Source: Alligator mississippiensis (lineage: Eukaryota; Chordata; Crocodylia; Alligatoridae). From it: a DNA stretch of 64,000 nucleotides. Position 1 is the first letter of the stretch. Every line of letters starts with the position of its first letter. Shown piece after piece: positions 1-9,584 of the stretch. Location of the stretch: NCBI RefSeq assembly GCF_030867095.1, contig NC_081837.1, positions 15,890,501 to 15,954,500 of the forward strand, in the 5' to 3' direction. The position numbers were made by a program, and so were the translations under genes. Below the pieces are notes generated by a model that was not told the origin of the DNA, made no database searches, and saw only the letters and a list, made by a program, of their open reading frames with translations.

Positions 1-59
1 GAGGCTGGGTGAGGGGGGAGGGGACCATGGGGGCACCCCTGCCAGCAGGAGCCAAATCT

Positions 60-190
60 CCAAATCAGATTCGGCCGAATAGATTCGGGGCAGTGATTCG
101 AATCACCGAATCGAATCACTGTCCTCCGAATCGGCCAAATCCGAATCCAAAGTGAATACTAGCAGCTTCGCACAGGCCTAGTAAATACCC
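60..190. repeat. ATTCG-rich palindromic repeat, cut by window start
   Basis: GATTCG/CGAATC motifs recur, and the stretch folds on itself. The left arm at about 69-105 and the right arm at about 108-150 are imperfect reverse complements (shared core CAGTGATTCGA). The repeat probably extends left of the window. The 3' side ends around the agcagcttcgcacaggcc stretch. It has no coding potential; class unknown. Confidence 0.7.
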
Positions 191-557
191 CTAGTAAGGG
201 GCAGCCCTTTACCTCAAAGAACATGTCTTCACTGCAAAATTAACGAGTTAAATGTAATTGTCATGTTACGCCTATCTCAGATTCCATCTGCACCCCCAAA
301 TCCTTCTTGTGGTGTGGTTGCACTTTTGACTTGATTTAGCTGGCCTGAGAGGAGGGTAGGGTAAGGTTCAAGTTAACACAACTTGTCAGTTGTTAACACA
401 ACCACTCTGTAGGGTGAGCACAGGCCTGTACCGTTCAGCTGTGACTAGCTGTCAGATTCCTTCCCTACTGTCTGACTCGAGAGGATGGACAAATTCTCCC
501 GCAAATCTCTGGGAAAGATTTCATAGAGCAACTCGGCTGACAGCAGGCTTATGGGCT
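190..557. other. Non-coding DNA, nothing recognised
   Basis: Mixed-composition sequence between two repeats. A 65-codon open frame at 390-587 runs into the hAT element and is judged accidental. Confidence 0.4.
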
Positions 558-565
558 ACAGCAGT

Positions 566-751
566 CAGGGCCAGATTTACCCGTTAGTGGGCTCTAGGCA
601 AACAAACTCATGGGCCCCTACTTAATGCTGTTTATTGACATTACTTTTTTCATTCAATAATTATAAAATGTAAAATAAGCACAACTGGGTGCTTTCCTCA
701 CTTAGAGCCCAAGGCATCTGCCTAGTTTGCCTATGCATTAATCCAGCCCTG
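566..751. mobile_element. hAT-like MITE with perfect 8-bp target duplication
   Basis: The 186-base element starts CAGGGCCAGATTTACC and ends TTAATCCAGCCCTG, which are imperfect inverted repeats. It is flanked by ACAGCAGT at 558-565 and 752-759. The size of the duplication and the CAGGG ends indicate a non-autonomous hAT. It sits at the edge of another repeat that begins CAGTGGCGGCCAATC at about 756, so it is a nested insertion. Confidence 0.92.
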
Positions 752-759
752 ACAGCAGT

Positions 760-1042
760 GGCGGCCAATCTTTTGGGCAGGTGCACCACAATTTCAGTCC
801 TGTGCCATCCCCAGGTACCACTCTGATTCCCTGCCTGATCTGCTCTTCTTTTTTCTGCTCCTTGCACTGTGCTTCCTCCCTCATCTGTTGCTCTGCTATC
901 TGTTCCCTGTCCTAGACATGCTCCCTGCTCCCTCCCCAATCTGTCACATGCCACAGGCTAGGTGATACAGAGCTATAACAGAGCAGCAGCCCCACACAGG
1001 GCAGTGCTGGCAACTATATTGGTGGTCCCTCACCCTCTTAAG
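760..1042. repeat. Flanking repeat next to the hAT elements
   Basis: The segment begins with a hAT-like end (CAGTGGCGGCCAATC at about 756) and contains ctgctct/ctccctg-type tracts. It probably belongs to an older element into which the neighbouring ones inserted. No gene was recognised. Confidence 0.35.
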
Positions 1043-1891
1043 CAGGGGCAGGCAATTATTTTGGATGGAGGGCCACTTAACAAGTTTTGGTGAGCTGTCA
1101 AGGGCCTCATGAGTAGCTTCCCCCCCTGACGGTTTCCCCACCCCCTTGTCACTATCTCTGGATCCGACGTCCCACCCCTAACCCCTTAAGTCTGGGTGAG
1201 GAAGGCAGCTGCCTCCAGTGCCTGGGGCTTCCCTCCCATGCCCAGCGAGTGCAGGGGTTGCACGTGCACGGTGGGGAGTGCTGGCAATACAGACGGCCCA
1301 GTGGAGGCTGCAGTCCTTGCTAAGATGTGCAGTGCTGGCCAGAGCCCACCCTGCCAGGCACCAGCACCCTAAGCACCCCACCTGCTGCTGTTGCTGCTGC
1401 TGCTACCACCTGCCAGGGCTGCGCACCATGGGGGGAGTGTGGGGGGTCCCCACACCTCCCACCCTCCCTCACACCCACACACTGCCCACCCAAGCTCCGC
1501 GCTGCCACCACCCCCACTGAGCACAAGCTCTGCGCTACTGCCAGCCCCAGTCCCAGCCCTACGCTGCACACTCCCGCCCAGCTGCAGCTCCACCCCTGCC
1601 GTTTCCCTACCTGCTGCCCAGAGCCAGCAGGAGACTAAGGAAGCAGGGCAGGTCCCCAGAAGCTGCAGCAGTAGCAGCAACAGCCCTGCCCAGAAACTGT
1701 GTGCTGGTCGGGCAGGGCCCTTCTGTGCACGAGGGTGGGAACGAGATGCAATAGAGTATGTTGGGAGATGTGTACATGTGGGCCAGATGAAAGTGCTTTG
1801 CAGCCTGGATGCAGCCTGCAGGCCGTATTTTTCCTGCCTCTCCTCTAAAGGCAGTTCAAGCTCTGTTTTATAACGTGGGTGCCCACCCTTG
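1043..1891. mobile_element. Probable hAT-like element, about 850 bp, GC-rich interior
   Basis: The left end CAGGGGCAGGCAATTATTTTGG and the right end GTGGGTGCCCACCCTTG form partial inverted repeats of a hAT style. The interior 1180-1700 is C-rich with runs of CTG and CCAC that give long open frames on both strands without recognisable protein. No clear duplication was found, so boundaries are approximate. Confidence 0.5.
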
Positions 1892-2127
1892 TGTTAGGCT
1901 GATTGAGAGGAATAACTGAGGTGAATGTACAGGGAAGAGCTACCCAATGAGTTTACAATCTAAATTAACAAGAATGACAAAGAAAGGGGGGAAAACAGAG
2001 AAAGTGACTTGTCAAGGGTCACAGACCAAGTAGTGAACATTATCTTAGTACAGCAGCTCATGCAATAGGGTCCTGATCTCAACTGGGACCAGTGGATGCT
2101 CCCATAATACAAATAAAAAATAATAAA
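1892..2127. repeat. Old interspersed repeat fragments
   Basis: Contains tttacaatctaaattaac and gtgacttgtcaagggtcaca segments of MIR-like type on the minus strand, then gggtcctgatctcaactggg and a taataaaat tail in the opposite sense. These match the family also seen at 27775-27892, 35925-36050 and 40800-40935. Confidence 0.5.
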
Positions 2128-3455
2128 ATCATAGAATCATGGAAAACTACGGTTGGACGGGACCTCAGAAAGTAATTTAATCCAACCCCCTGCTCAAAGC
2201 AGGACCATCCCCAATTAGATTATCCCAGCCAAGGCTTTGTCTAACCATGTCTTTAAAACCTCCAAGGATTGAGAGTCCACAACCTCTCTGGTTAACCTGT
2301 CCCAGTGTTTTACTATCCTCTTAGTGAGAAAATTATTTCTAATATCTAACTTAAACTTCTCTTGCTGTAACTTGAGACCATTGCTCCTTGTTCTGTCATC
2401 TGCCACCACTGAAAACAGTTCAGCTCCATCCTCTTTTGAACCCCACTTCAGGTGGTTGAATGGTTGAAGGCTGCTATTAAGTCCCCTCTCAAACTTCTCT
2501 CCTCTAGAATAAATAAGTCCAGTTCCCTCAGTCTTTCCTCATAAGTCATGTGCCCCAGCCCCCGAACCATTTTCACTAGCCTCTGCTGGACTCTCTCCAA
2601 TTTGTCCACATTCTTTTGTAGCAGGGGACTCAAAACTGAACACAGTACTCCAGATGTGGCCTCACCACTGCTGAATAGAGAGGAAGAATCACGTCACTTG
2701 ACCTGCTGGCAATGCTCCTACTGATGCAGCCCATTATGCCATTAGCCTTCTTGGCAACAAAGACACACTGTTGGCTCATATTCAGCTTATTGTCCACTGT
2801 AACCCCCAGGTCCTTTTCTGCAGAGCTGCTGCCCAGTCAATCAGCCCTGAGCCTGTACTGGTGCATGGGATTGTTTCATCCTAAGTGTAGGACTTCGCAC
2901 TTGTCCTTGTTGAACCTCATGAGGTTCCTTTTGGCCCAATCTTCCAATTTGTCTAGGTCTCTCTGAATCCTAGCCCTACCCCCCCAGTTATCTACTACTC
3001 CCCGCATCTTGGTGTCATCTCCAAATTTGCTGAGGGTGCACTCTATGCCATCTTCCAGGTCACTGATGAAGATATTGAACAAAACTGGCCCCAGGACCAA
3101 CCCGAGGGCGCTCCACTTGATACCGACTGCCAACTAAACATTGAGTCATTGATTACAATGAGCCTGATGTTCCAGCCAGTTTTCTATCCACCTCACAGTC
3201 CATTCATCCAGCCTCTCTTCCTGAGCTTGGCTGCGAGAATATTGTGGAGACTATATCAAAAGCCTTACCAACATCAAGGAACACCACATGCACTGGTCTC
3301 CCCATATCCACAGAGCCATTCAGCTCATCACAGAAGGCAATCAGGTTGGTCAAGTATGACTTGCCCTCGGTGAATCCATGCTGACTGTTCCTAATCACCT
3401 TCTTCTCCTCCAAGTGCTTAGAATTGGATTCCTTGAGGATCTGCTCCATAAGCCA
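2128..3455 (-). mobile_element. CR1 LINE fragment, minus strand (RT to 3' end)
   Basis: Read on the minus strand this is a 5'-truncated CR1. It begins in the RT domain near 3455 (HGFTEGKSYLTNLIAF at about 3350, [15 protein letters not shown] near 3090, then FGDD where FADD is usual). It continues through the LERVQQRLVKMVRGL segment (2500-2600) and ends with the 3' tail at about 2128-2200, whose reverse complement gives the familiar agggtt..gacctc..aaccccctgctc-type CR1 end. Stops and shifts are frequent. The 3' end abuts an older repeat. Confidence 0.9.
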
Positions 3456-4993
3456 TATATGTGTAGTACATGTCATATACATAATAACATGTCATCTGAT
3501 GCCATTTATGGAATATTTGAGGAATGTTTGTGCCAGGAAACTCTTTCACTATAAATGTGCATGGAAAGGAAACACAAAAGCAACACAAACATGGGCAGAT
3601 TGAATCCATTTAACAATTGAAAAAAAATTCCCTTCTCAGCTCTGACAAAGCCTGACTCATATACAAAAGGGCCCCACGTTTTGATCTATAATACAACATA
3701 CTTGTCAATTCCCACAGCTCTTCTCAGTCCCCAGTTTTGGAAGCCCAGCTTACTGTTCAAAAACCATAGCTGTTCATTACTTTTAATAGGTATCAAGATT
3801 GTCTACCAGGCATCAGCAGATTCATTATTGTTCGAGGCTGAGAACTACAACTCTTCTGTGTCATACACTGCAAGAATGCAGCAGCAATACATGCACACTA
3901 ATTCGCTCACTTAGGAGGGAGGCTGGTGCAGCCACAGGAAGCCAGGCAGAGCATGGAGAGGGAATGGGAAATAGAATTAACTTGAACCTGAAAACAATGC
4001 TTCCCTCTTTCTAGCCTTTTTTAAGCTGATTGACAGTTTCTGGGGTATCCCTGAGGCTTTGTAAAGGATGGAGGTTTGGTGTCATGTGTCTCTTATTGTC
4101 CTTCCAGTGGCATATTGAAGGGTTGTCTGCAGCAGACTATCCAGCAGGGACAGTTCATCTTGTGTCCATTTGATTTCTGGCTGAGTCTTTTCACCTGCGG
4201 TGAGAGTGGAGCTGGATGCAGTAGCTGCAAGCTGACATGAACCAGGCAATGGTAGGACTGAGGAGTTAGCTTGGTTTCACCAGAGAACAAGCATAAACCA
4301 AAGAGTTTGAAACCAGCTGCCTAAAATCCCTTCCTCTCTCAGTGCAGAAACTGTAATTTGTTTAACTCTTGTGATGACAGCACTAGTCACCATAGATGCT
4401 TGCAGCCTAAGTAAAAAATAAACAAGATTTTAAAAAAATGATATGACAGAGCCAAACCAAAGACCCAGGCCCAGTTTTTCCCCTTCTGAAGTTCACCCTT
4501 CCCCTTTTCTTATTTGTGCCATAACTTTCACGTGTTCTTTAACTGCAGTGCAGCAGCCTCACAGCCCACACTACACATATACTGGGCAAAGAATTGAAAG
4601 CAGACAGCATAGATCCCAGAGCAAACAAAGGGAACTCAGCAGGGCTAAAGAAGTCTTGTCTGTCTTTTGTCTTAATTTTCTTTAGCTCCACTCTGAATTT
4701 AGTGCTTTGCAGCACTAAATTTAGTGCCTGAATTTAGTGGCTAGTGGGGCCTGAACAGAGGGACGGCTCAAGCCAGCACCTTGAACCCCCTTTTCACACA
4801 CAGCTCTGCTGCTACACCTCAACCCTAAGCAGCGACACTCAGCTGAGGGACTGTCAGTCAGGGCTGTTGTGTTAGTCTGTATGGGAGTTTCCCGCTGTGG
4901 ATGCATAGGATCAGTTGAAGTTTCCAAGTCATTTTTACTTGTGGATGAAGTTCAGAATTGGAACCCGTGTCTGAGCCAGGCTCTGATCTCTAA
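3456..4993. other. Non-coding DNA, no gene recognised
   Basis: AT-moderate sequence with short accidental open frames. A small perfect hairpin (tagtgctttgcagcacta) lies near 4700. The 4855-4960 stretch resembles a common reptile repeat tail (ctgttgtgttagtctgta). No exon-like features. Confidence 0.4.
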
Positions 4994-5549
4994 GGCCCCT
5001 GACAGATGTCAAAGTAAAGGCATGATGAGATCTATGCAGGACCCCAACAATGCCACATGTGCATGGCAGGAGGTGTGATTGTGGGATCCTGCATAAGATC
5101 CCACCGTGCCATACTGCCCATGCAGGGAAAACCTCATCCTGGGTTATCATATACCAGCAAATAGCAAGCTTGGCTCCCAGGTTGGGGAGTACACCATGCA
5201 CTCCTGTGGCTGGAAGCTCCAACTAGCTGACCCCAGGGCTGCCAGCAGTCAAATCGGATGGTGTGCTCCCTGCCTTTCTGCGAGCCCTGGTAAGCCAAGG
5301 GGGCTCCCAGCCTCTGGAGCACAGACAGTGTGGCTCCCATGTGCTCCAGAGCCTGGGCACTGGCTACATGTTCAATTAAAAGCATGATACAAACCAGTCA
5401 CAAAGTTATCACGCATATTTTGTGTAATAACTTTATAGCTTATTCCTGATTTTATCACACCATTAATTGATTGAATGTATGGCCTGGGCACTACTTAAGA
5501 TGTGACTAACCAGTTAATCATGTCTGTAGTGTAACATTGGTCAGGGGCC
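4994..5549. mobile_element. PIF/Harbinger-like MITE with TAA duplication
   Basis: The 556-base element has ends GGCCCCTGAC and GTCAGGGGCC (perfect 10-base inverted repeats, extended imperfectly inward). Each side is flanked by TAA (4991-4993 and 5550-5552). Three-base TWA duplications with GGC/GGG ends are typical of PIF/Harbinger. The interior holds further small hairpins (for example at 5090-5104 and around 5312-5350) and no transposase. Confidence 0.82.
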
Positions 5550-5552
5550 TAA

Positions 5553-6340
5553 TACTTCAGTGAAAACCTGGGTCGGCATCACAGCCCTGAATGGAACCAC
5601 TCCAGGGTTAGGCCCTTATTTAGGAAAGCCTCCTACTTAAGACAGAATTTCAGCCTGTGTTTAAGTCCTATTTAAATCAGTGTTTTAAAACCAAGCACAT
5701 ATTTCCTTTCCTTAAAATAGATGTAAAGTAGCTCAAATTGGCTGCTGACTCATTGGCTCTTAAACCAGTATGTGCTTACCACTGAGTTTACCAGCTAGAC
5801 ATCCCTCTATGATTAAACAATTGAAATGGGTTTTTAAAAATTGGGATTCCCCTCCTGACTCCTTTCCGCATTAGGATCAGTTAGCACAAAGCAGCACAGG
5901 CAGGAAGCTGCTCAGACTTAGGAAGGCTTTGGGGGTTGATATTTTTCTTTACCAGAATGGGGCAAAGTCCACTGGTTTGGGCTGAATCACATGGTCTATG
6001 GTCTAAGCCAAAGAAACGCAGAGATACTTGAAATGCAAATTAAAGAGATAGTTGGGGGCAGGGGCAAGAACGAGAAAGACCTAAATAAATAACTTGGGTC
6101 AATCTGTCCAGATATCACATATGAGGACAGCGTTAATGAGAGAGGGGATTGGGGGGGCGCCCCTGCCTAAGGGCTGTTGTTCTAATGTACCTATGTTTAT
6201 TTAAAAAGCTTTCCAAGGAGGCAGGGAGGGAAGTTACTGTCTCCCTCTGATAAAAAAAAAGGATGATTGAAGACCTCACCGGGGGCAATCTGCTCTCTGT
6301 CTTTGTACTTACTCTTGCCCACAAGTCCCTCCATATTCAG
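5553..6340. other. Non-coding DNA, no gene recognised
   Basis: AT-rich, unique-looking sequence with no repeat family or exon identified. Confidence 0.4.
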
Positions 6341-6595
6341 GTAATGCAAGCTCGGGAGAAGGCAGTTATATCTGAAGACAGCGGTAGAGGAGAACCAGGA
6401 CTCCTGGGGTTTTTTCCTGATTCTGCCTTTGACATGCTATATGACCAAGTCACGTGAAACTCTCCTTCTAATTCGCCTATTTCTTAGCTGGGGGGTAATA
6501 ATACTTATTTGCCTCATGGGGCAGGGGAAGTAAGAGATCTAAGTAATATTTATAAACCATGTTGGCTGAAAACTGGGTTAGAAAAATAAAGAGAT
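6340..6595 (+). repeat. MIR/CORE-SINE remnant
   Basis: Plus-strand order of old MIR features: a loss-of-detail tRNA-like head with ccaggactcctgggg, a gacatgctatatgaccaagtcac segment, a ttcttagctggggggtaataata segment and a tail near 6590. It is strongly diverged. Confidence 0.65.
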
Positions 6596-7642
6596 TTGAT
6601 TGATAAAGTACATGTGTACTGGGACCAGATCTGCAGCGGATGTAGATTGGCCGGGCTCATTGGAGAAACCCGAAGTTACGTTAGTTAAAGATCTGACCTT
6701 ATTATGTTGTGATACAGGGGGTTGATATGTAAGAAATAATATTGTGGTTTAGGGCTACATTGTTTGCAACAAACTCTTGGCTGGGGATTGATATTAAATG
6801 GTTTCAAGCTGGAAACTACTGTGCTGCTTGCGAGCCAGCTTCTTTTTAGAGGACAAAAGCTTCCACTTTGGTTGCTGTCATGAGCCGACGCTGTGCTCTG
6901 GGTCTTGTGGAGAAAGCTGGCTGTGGAACGGATCCCGGCAGGTTGCTATAGATGGAGGCGCTCTTGTTTTTAGTTCCGGGAGATTGTTCTGCCAGAAGTT
7001 CAGAGTCAGTTCCAGCGCTTGCTGACCCCTGCTGTCCTCATACACCTCACACTGGCCCTTATTTAGACAAAAGAAGAGAAAAAAGTCTTTTTCTCCTTCT
7101 CTTTCCCCCCTGCTCCTCTCTCCCCCTCCTCTCAGAGGATGCTGTCTTTTCTGAACAATGACATTTTCTCACTGCTGCTCATATACCCTTCCACGCACCT
7201 GAAAATGTTATTCCAGGTTCATCTTTGGTGTAAATCCAAACAAAGTCAAAGGGCTTGCTCCAGGAATCCGCTGAGCCCTGTGCTTTAATCAAAACAGCTG
7301 TAAAAGAACAGGCATTTGAATGCTGCTATCTAAGGATGTGTGAAACATGGGCACGTGCACACTGCCCTTGACTCCCGCTGACATCGATGAGAGGCACGGT
7401 TGCTCAGAACCACGTTGTCATCAGCACCTTGCAGGACTAGGTCCTTTTCACAACAAATGCAATTCCATTCCAAAAATTACCTTTTGCTTTCCGTTCTGTG
7501 CTACCCAGCAAATCCCAATAATTAGCTCTTGTTTTGCGAATGAGACGGATGTGGAACGATACAGCAGTATCAGAAAAGTTTGATGTACGGCTAATCAGGA
7601 GAAAATACGGCTATAGCAGCTTAGAAGTAGGACTCTGGACTC
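6596..7642. other. Non-coding DNA, possibly conserved in part
   Basis: No gene identified. The stretch 6800-7060 is of higher complexity than its surroundings and could be a regulatory element, but no specific motif set was recognised. Accidental short open frames only. Confidence 0.35.
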
Positions 7643-8515
7643 CTAGGGGCACTTGTACACGTGACAGGGTTTTAGTCCCTAAGGTTGCATTCTATGCCCC
7701 CTGAATTGAAAGGGTGATTTTTAATTGAAACGGTAGGTTTTATTTTTCTGTCCCTGTATATATATTATTGTCCTGGCAGCTGCAGGCACCTGCTGAAGGC
7801 AAAAGCAGTAAGGGGCCCAATCCTTTTTTTTTTCTTTGTACAGAGGCTGCCTATCTCTCCTGCAGCCGGGAGGGCATGGGGGGTGGGTGGCATTAATCTG
7901 TGCCATTAATCTGTCAACTTGCCCCCTGGCTGCAGCAGAGGTGGGAAGACTCTGCTGAGAAAAAGGTTCAGGCCCCTTGCCGCTTCTCCTTTAGCAGGCT
8001 CCTGTGGCTGGCAGAATGCCTGGGGCCGCCCGGGAATGGGCTGGCTTGCCCCTGGGGCAGTGCAGGGAGGCAGCAGGAGGGTGGCTGGGTGTATTGGTGG
8101 CCAGAGAAGGTGGCGGAGACTCTGCATGGGGCACAGAGCCACCCAGGCAAGCTTCTAGCTTCCCCGAGACCTCCCAGGCTTCCAGTGCCCTGTCTACCGC
8201 CCCTACCACCTTTTCCAGCCACCAACACACCCAGCCACCCTCCTGCCACCTTCCTGCACTGACCCAGGGGCAAGCCAGCCTATTCCCAGGCAGCCCCAGA
8301 CAACCTGCCATGTCGCATGAGCCTACTGAAGGCTTTTTCTGCAGAGCCTGTCCACCCCTCCCACAGCTGGGGGTGGATTGACTAATAGCTGCAATGTTCC
8401 AATGATGCGAACTCATTTAAAACCACCAAAACGTGCATATGTGTAATGTGTGACGCAAAGAGAAATTTTCATCATGTGCATATCTTGACATCATCACATG
8501 TGCAAGTGCCTCTAG
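7643..8515. mobile_element. Fold-back DNA transposon (non-autonomous) with long inverted arms
   Basis: The ends CTAGGGGCACTTG (7643) and CAAGTGCCTCTAG (8515) are inverted repeats that extend to the ACACGTGA region. Inside is a second, much longer inverted repeat: arms about 7900-8115 and 8180-8400 match after reversal, including GGGCTGGCTTGCCCCTGGG and GGTGGCTGGGTGT. This explains why both strands encode similar peptides (a GLACPWGSAGRQQEGGW-like string on plus, an RLACPWVSAGRWQEGGW-like string on minus). A TA dinucleotide flanks each side, if the ends are taken as GGGGCAC. There is no transposase. The superfamily is not certain. Confidence 0.85.
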
Positions 8516-8621
8516 TCCCAGCTATGTTACTAGTATACCAGGTGATACAGCTTCATATAGGACATCTGCTCAAACAGCACTTTTTGTGGAGGAATCATGA
8601 TGGTTATAGCATCACCTGAGA

Positions 8622-9486
8622 GTGTCAGTCACTGAGGACTCCACTGTGCTGAGTGCTGAACTAAAACAAAATGATGGTTTTGTGCAGTCCCCTCTGCACG
8701 ATCGCACAGGTGGCGGGATGGCATCACCCGAGGGACCTGATGCAGATGGAGGATGGAAGACAGTCGCCTCCAGAACTAGACGTCGCAGAACTAGATCTCA
8801 CACTGCTAGCGCGCCTCCCCCAGTGCAGCTGGGGAACAGGTATGAGGCCTTGGCATCACTGGGAGAGAGTACCAACAGAGGCTGCGTCCACAGCTACTAC
8901 CAAGCGGGGTGAAGGACAACCGGGCAGCCAGAGGAGAAGACATCGGGTCATCGTGGTGGGCAACTCCCTCCTGAGAGGAACGGAGGGAGCCATCTGCTGC
9001 CCACATCCCACAGGACAGGAGGTATGCTGCCCACCCGGAGCTCAAATTTGGGATGTCACAGAGAGGCTTCCAGACCTAATCCAGCCCACCGACTACTACC
9101 CCATGGTCCTCATCCATGTGGGAATGAATGATGCGGCCCAGAGTAGTCCAGATCAGGTCATGACTGACTACATGGCTCTGGGAGCTGGGCGTAGAGATTT
9201 GGGGGCACAAGTGGTCTTCTTGTCTCTCCTCCCAGTCAGCAGTCATGGCCAGTACCACAGCAACTTCCTTGGTAAGGTCAACTCACAGCTTCGGAGTTGG
9301 TGCCACTATGCGGGGTTCAGCTTCCTAAACCATGATCCGAACTTCCAGGATAGGGCCTTGCTGGGAAGTGATGGTCTACATCTCTGTCCAAAATGTAAGC
9401 GTCTGTTCTCTTACAGGTTGGCAGGCCGCTTACGTAGAGCTTTAAACAAGTTTCATCGGGAGGCGGGGATGTTGAAGACAGCGTGA
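8622..9486 (+). pseudogene. CR1 ORF1, frameshifted; SGNH/GDSL esterase-like domain largely open
   Basis: The first part (8622-8912) reads a basic segment with GGWKTVASRTRRR-like residues and VQLGNRYEAL, the usual CR1 ORF1 linker. It then shifts frame. The esterase part is open in another frame up to the stop ending at 9486. In the frame opened at 8671, block I is GNSLLRG (residues 97-103, GNS in place of GDS), block III is GMND (151-154) and block V is DGLH (234-237). These supply the Ser, the Gly/Asn and the Asp-His of an SGNH hydrolase. CR1 ORF1 proteins are known to carry this esterase, thought to act on lipids in the retrotransposition particle. The frameshift near 8880-8910 separates the N-terminal part from the esterase. 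Confidence 0.88.
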
Positions 9487-9584
9487 AACCAGGAATGACA
9501 AGCCATGAACCACATGCTGGAAAAGACCAGGTAAGTATTAAGGGGCCCACTAAGCATCAGGATAGGGGAGTACTAGGGGCACCT

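Noticed and set aside
1218..1873. Several open frames rich in Pro, Cys and Leu
   Set aside because: They come from C-rich low-complexity sequence inside a probable hAT-like element.
7968..8416. Overlapping open frames on both strands (up to 141 codons)
   Set aside because: They arise from the inverted arms of the fold-back element; the mirrored peptides are explained by the palindrome.
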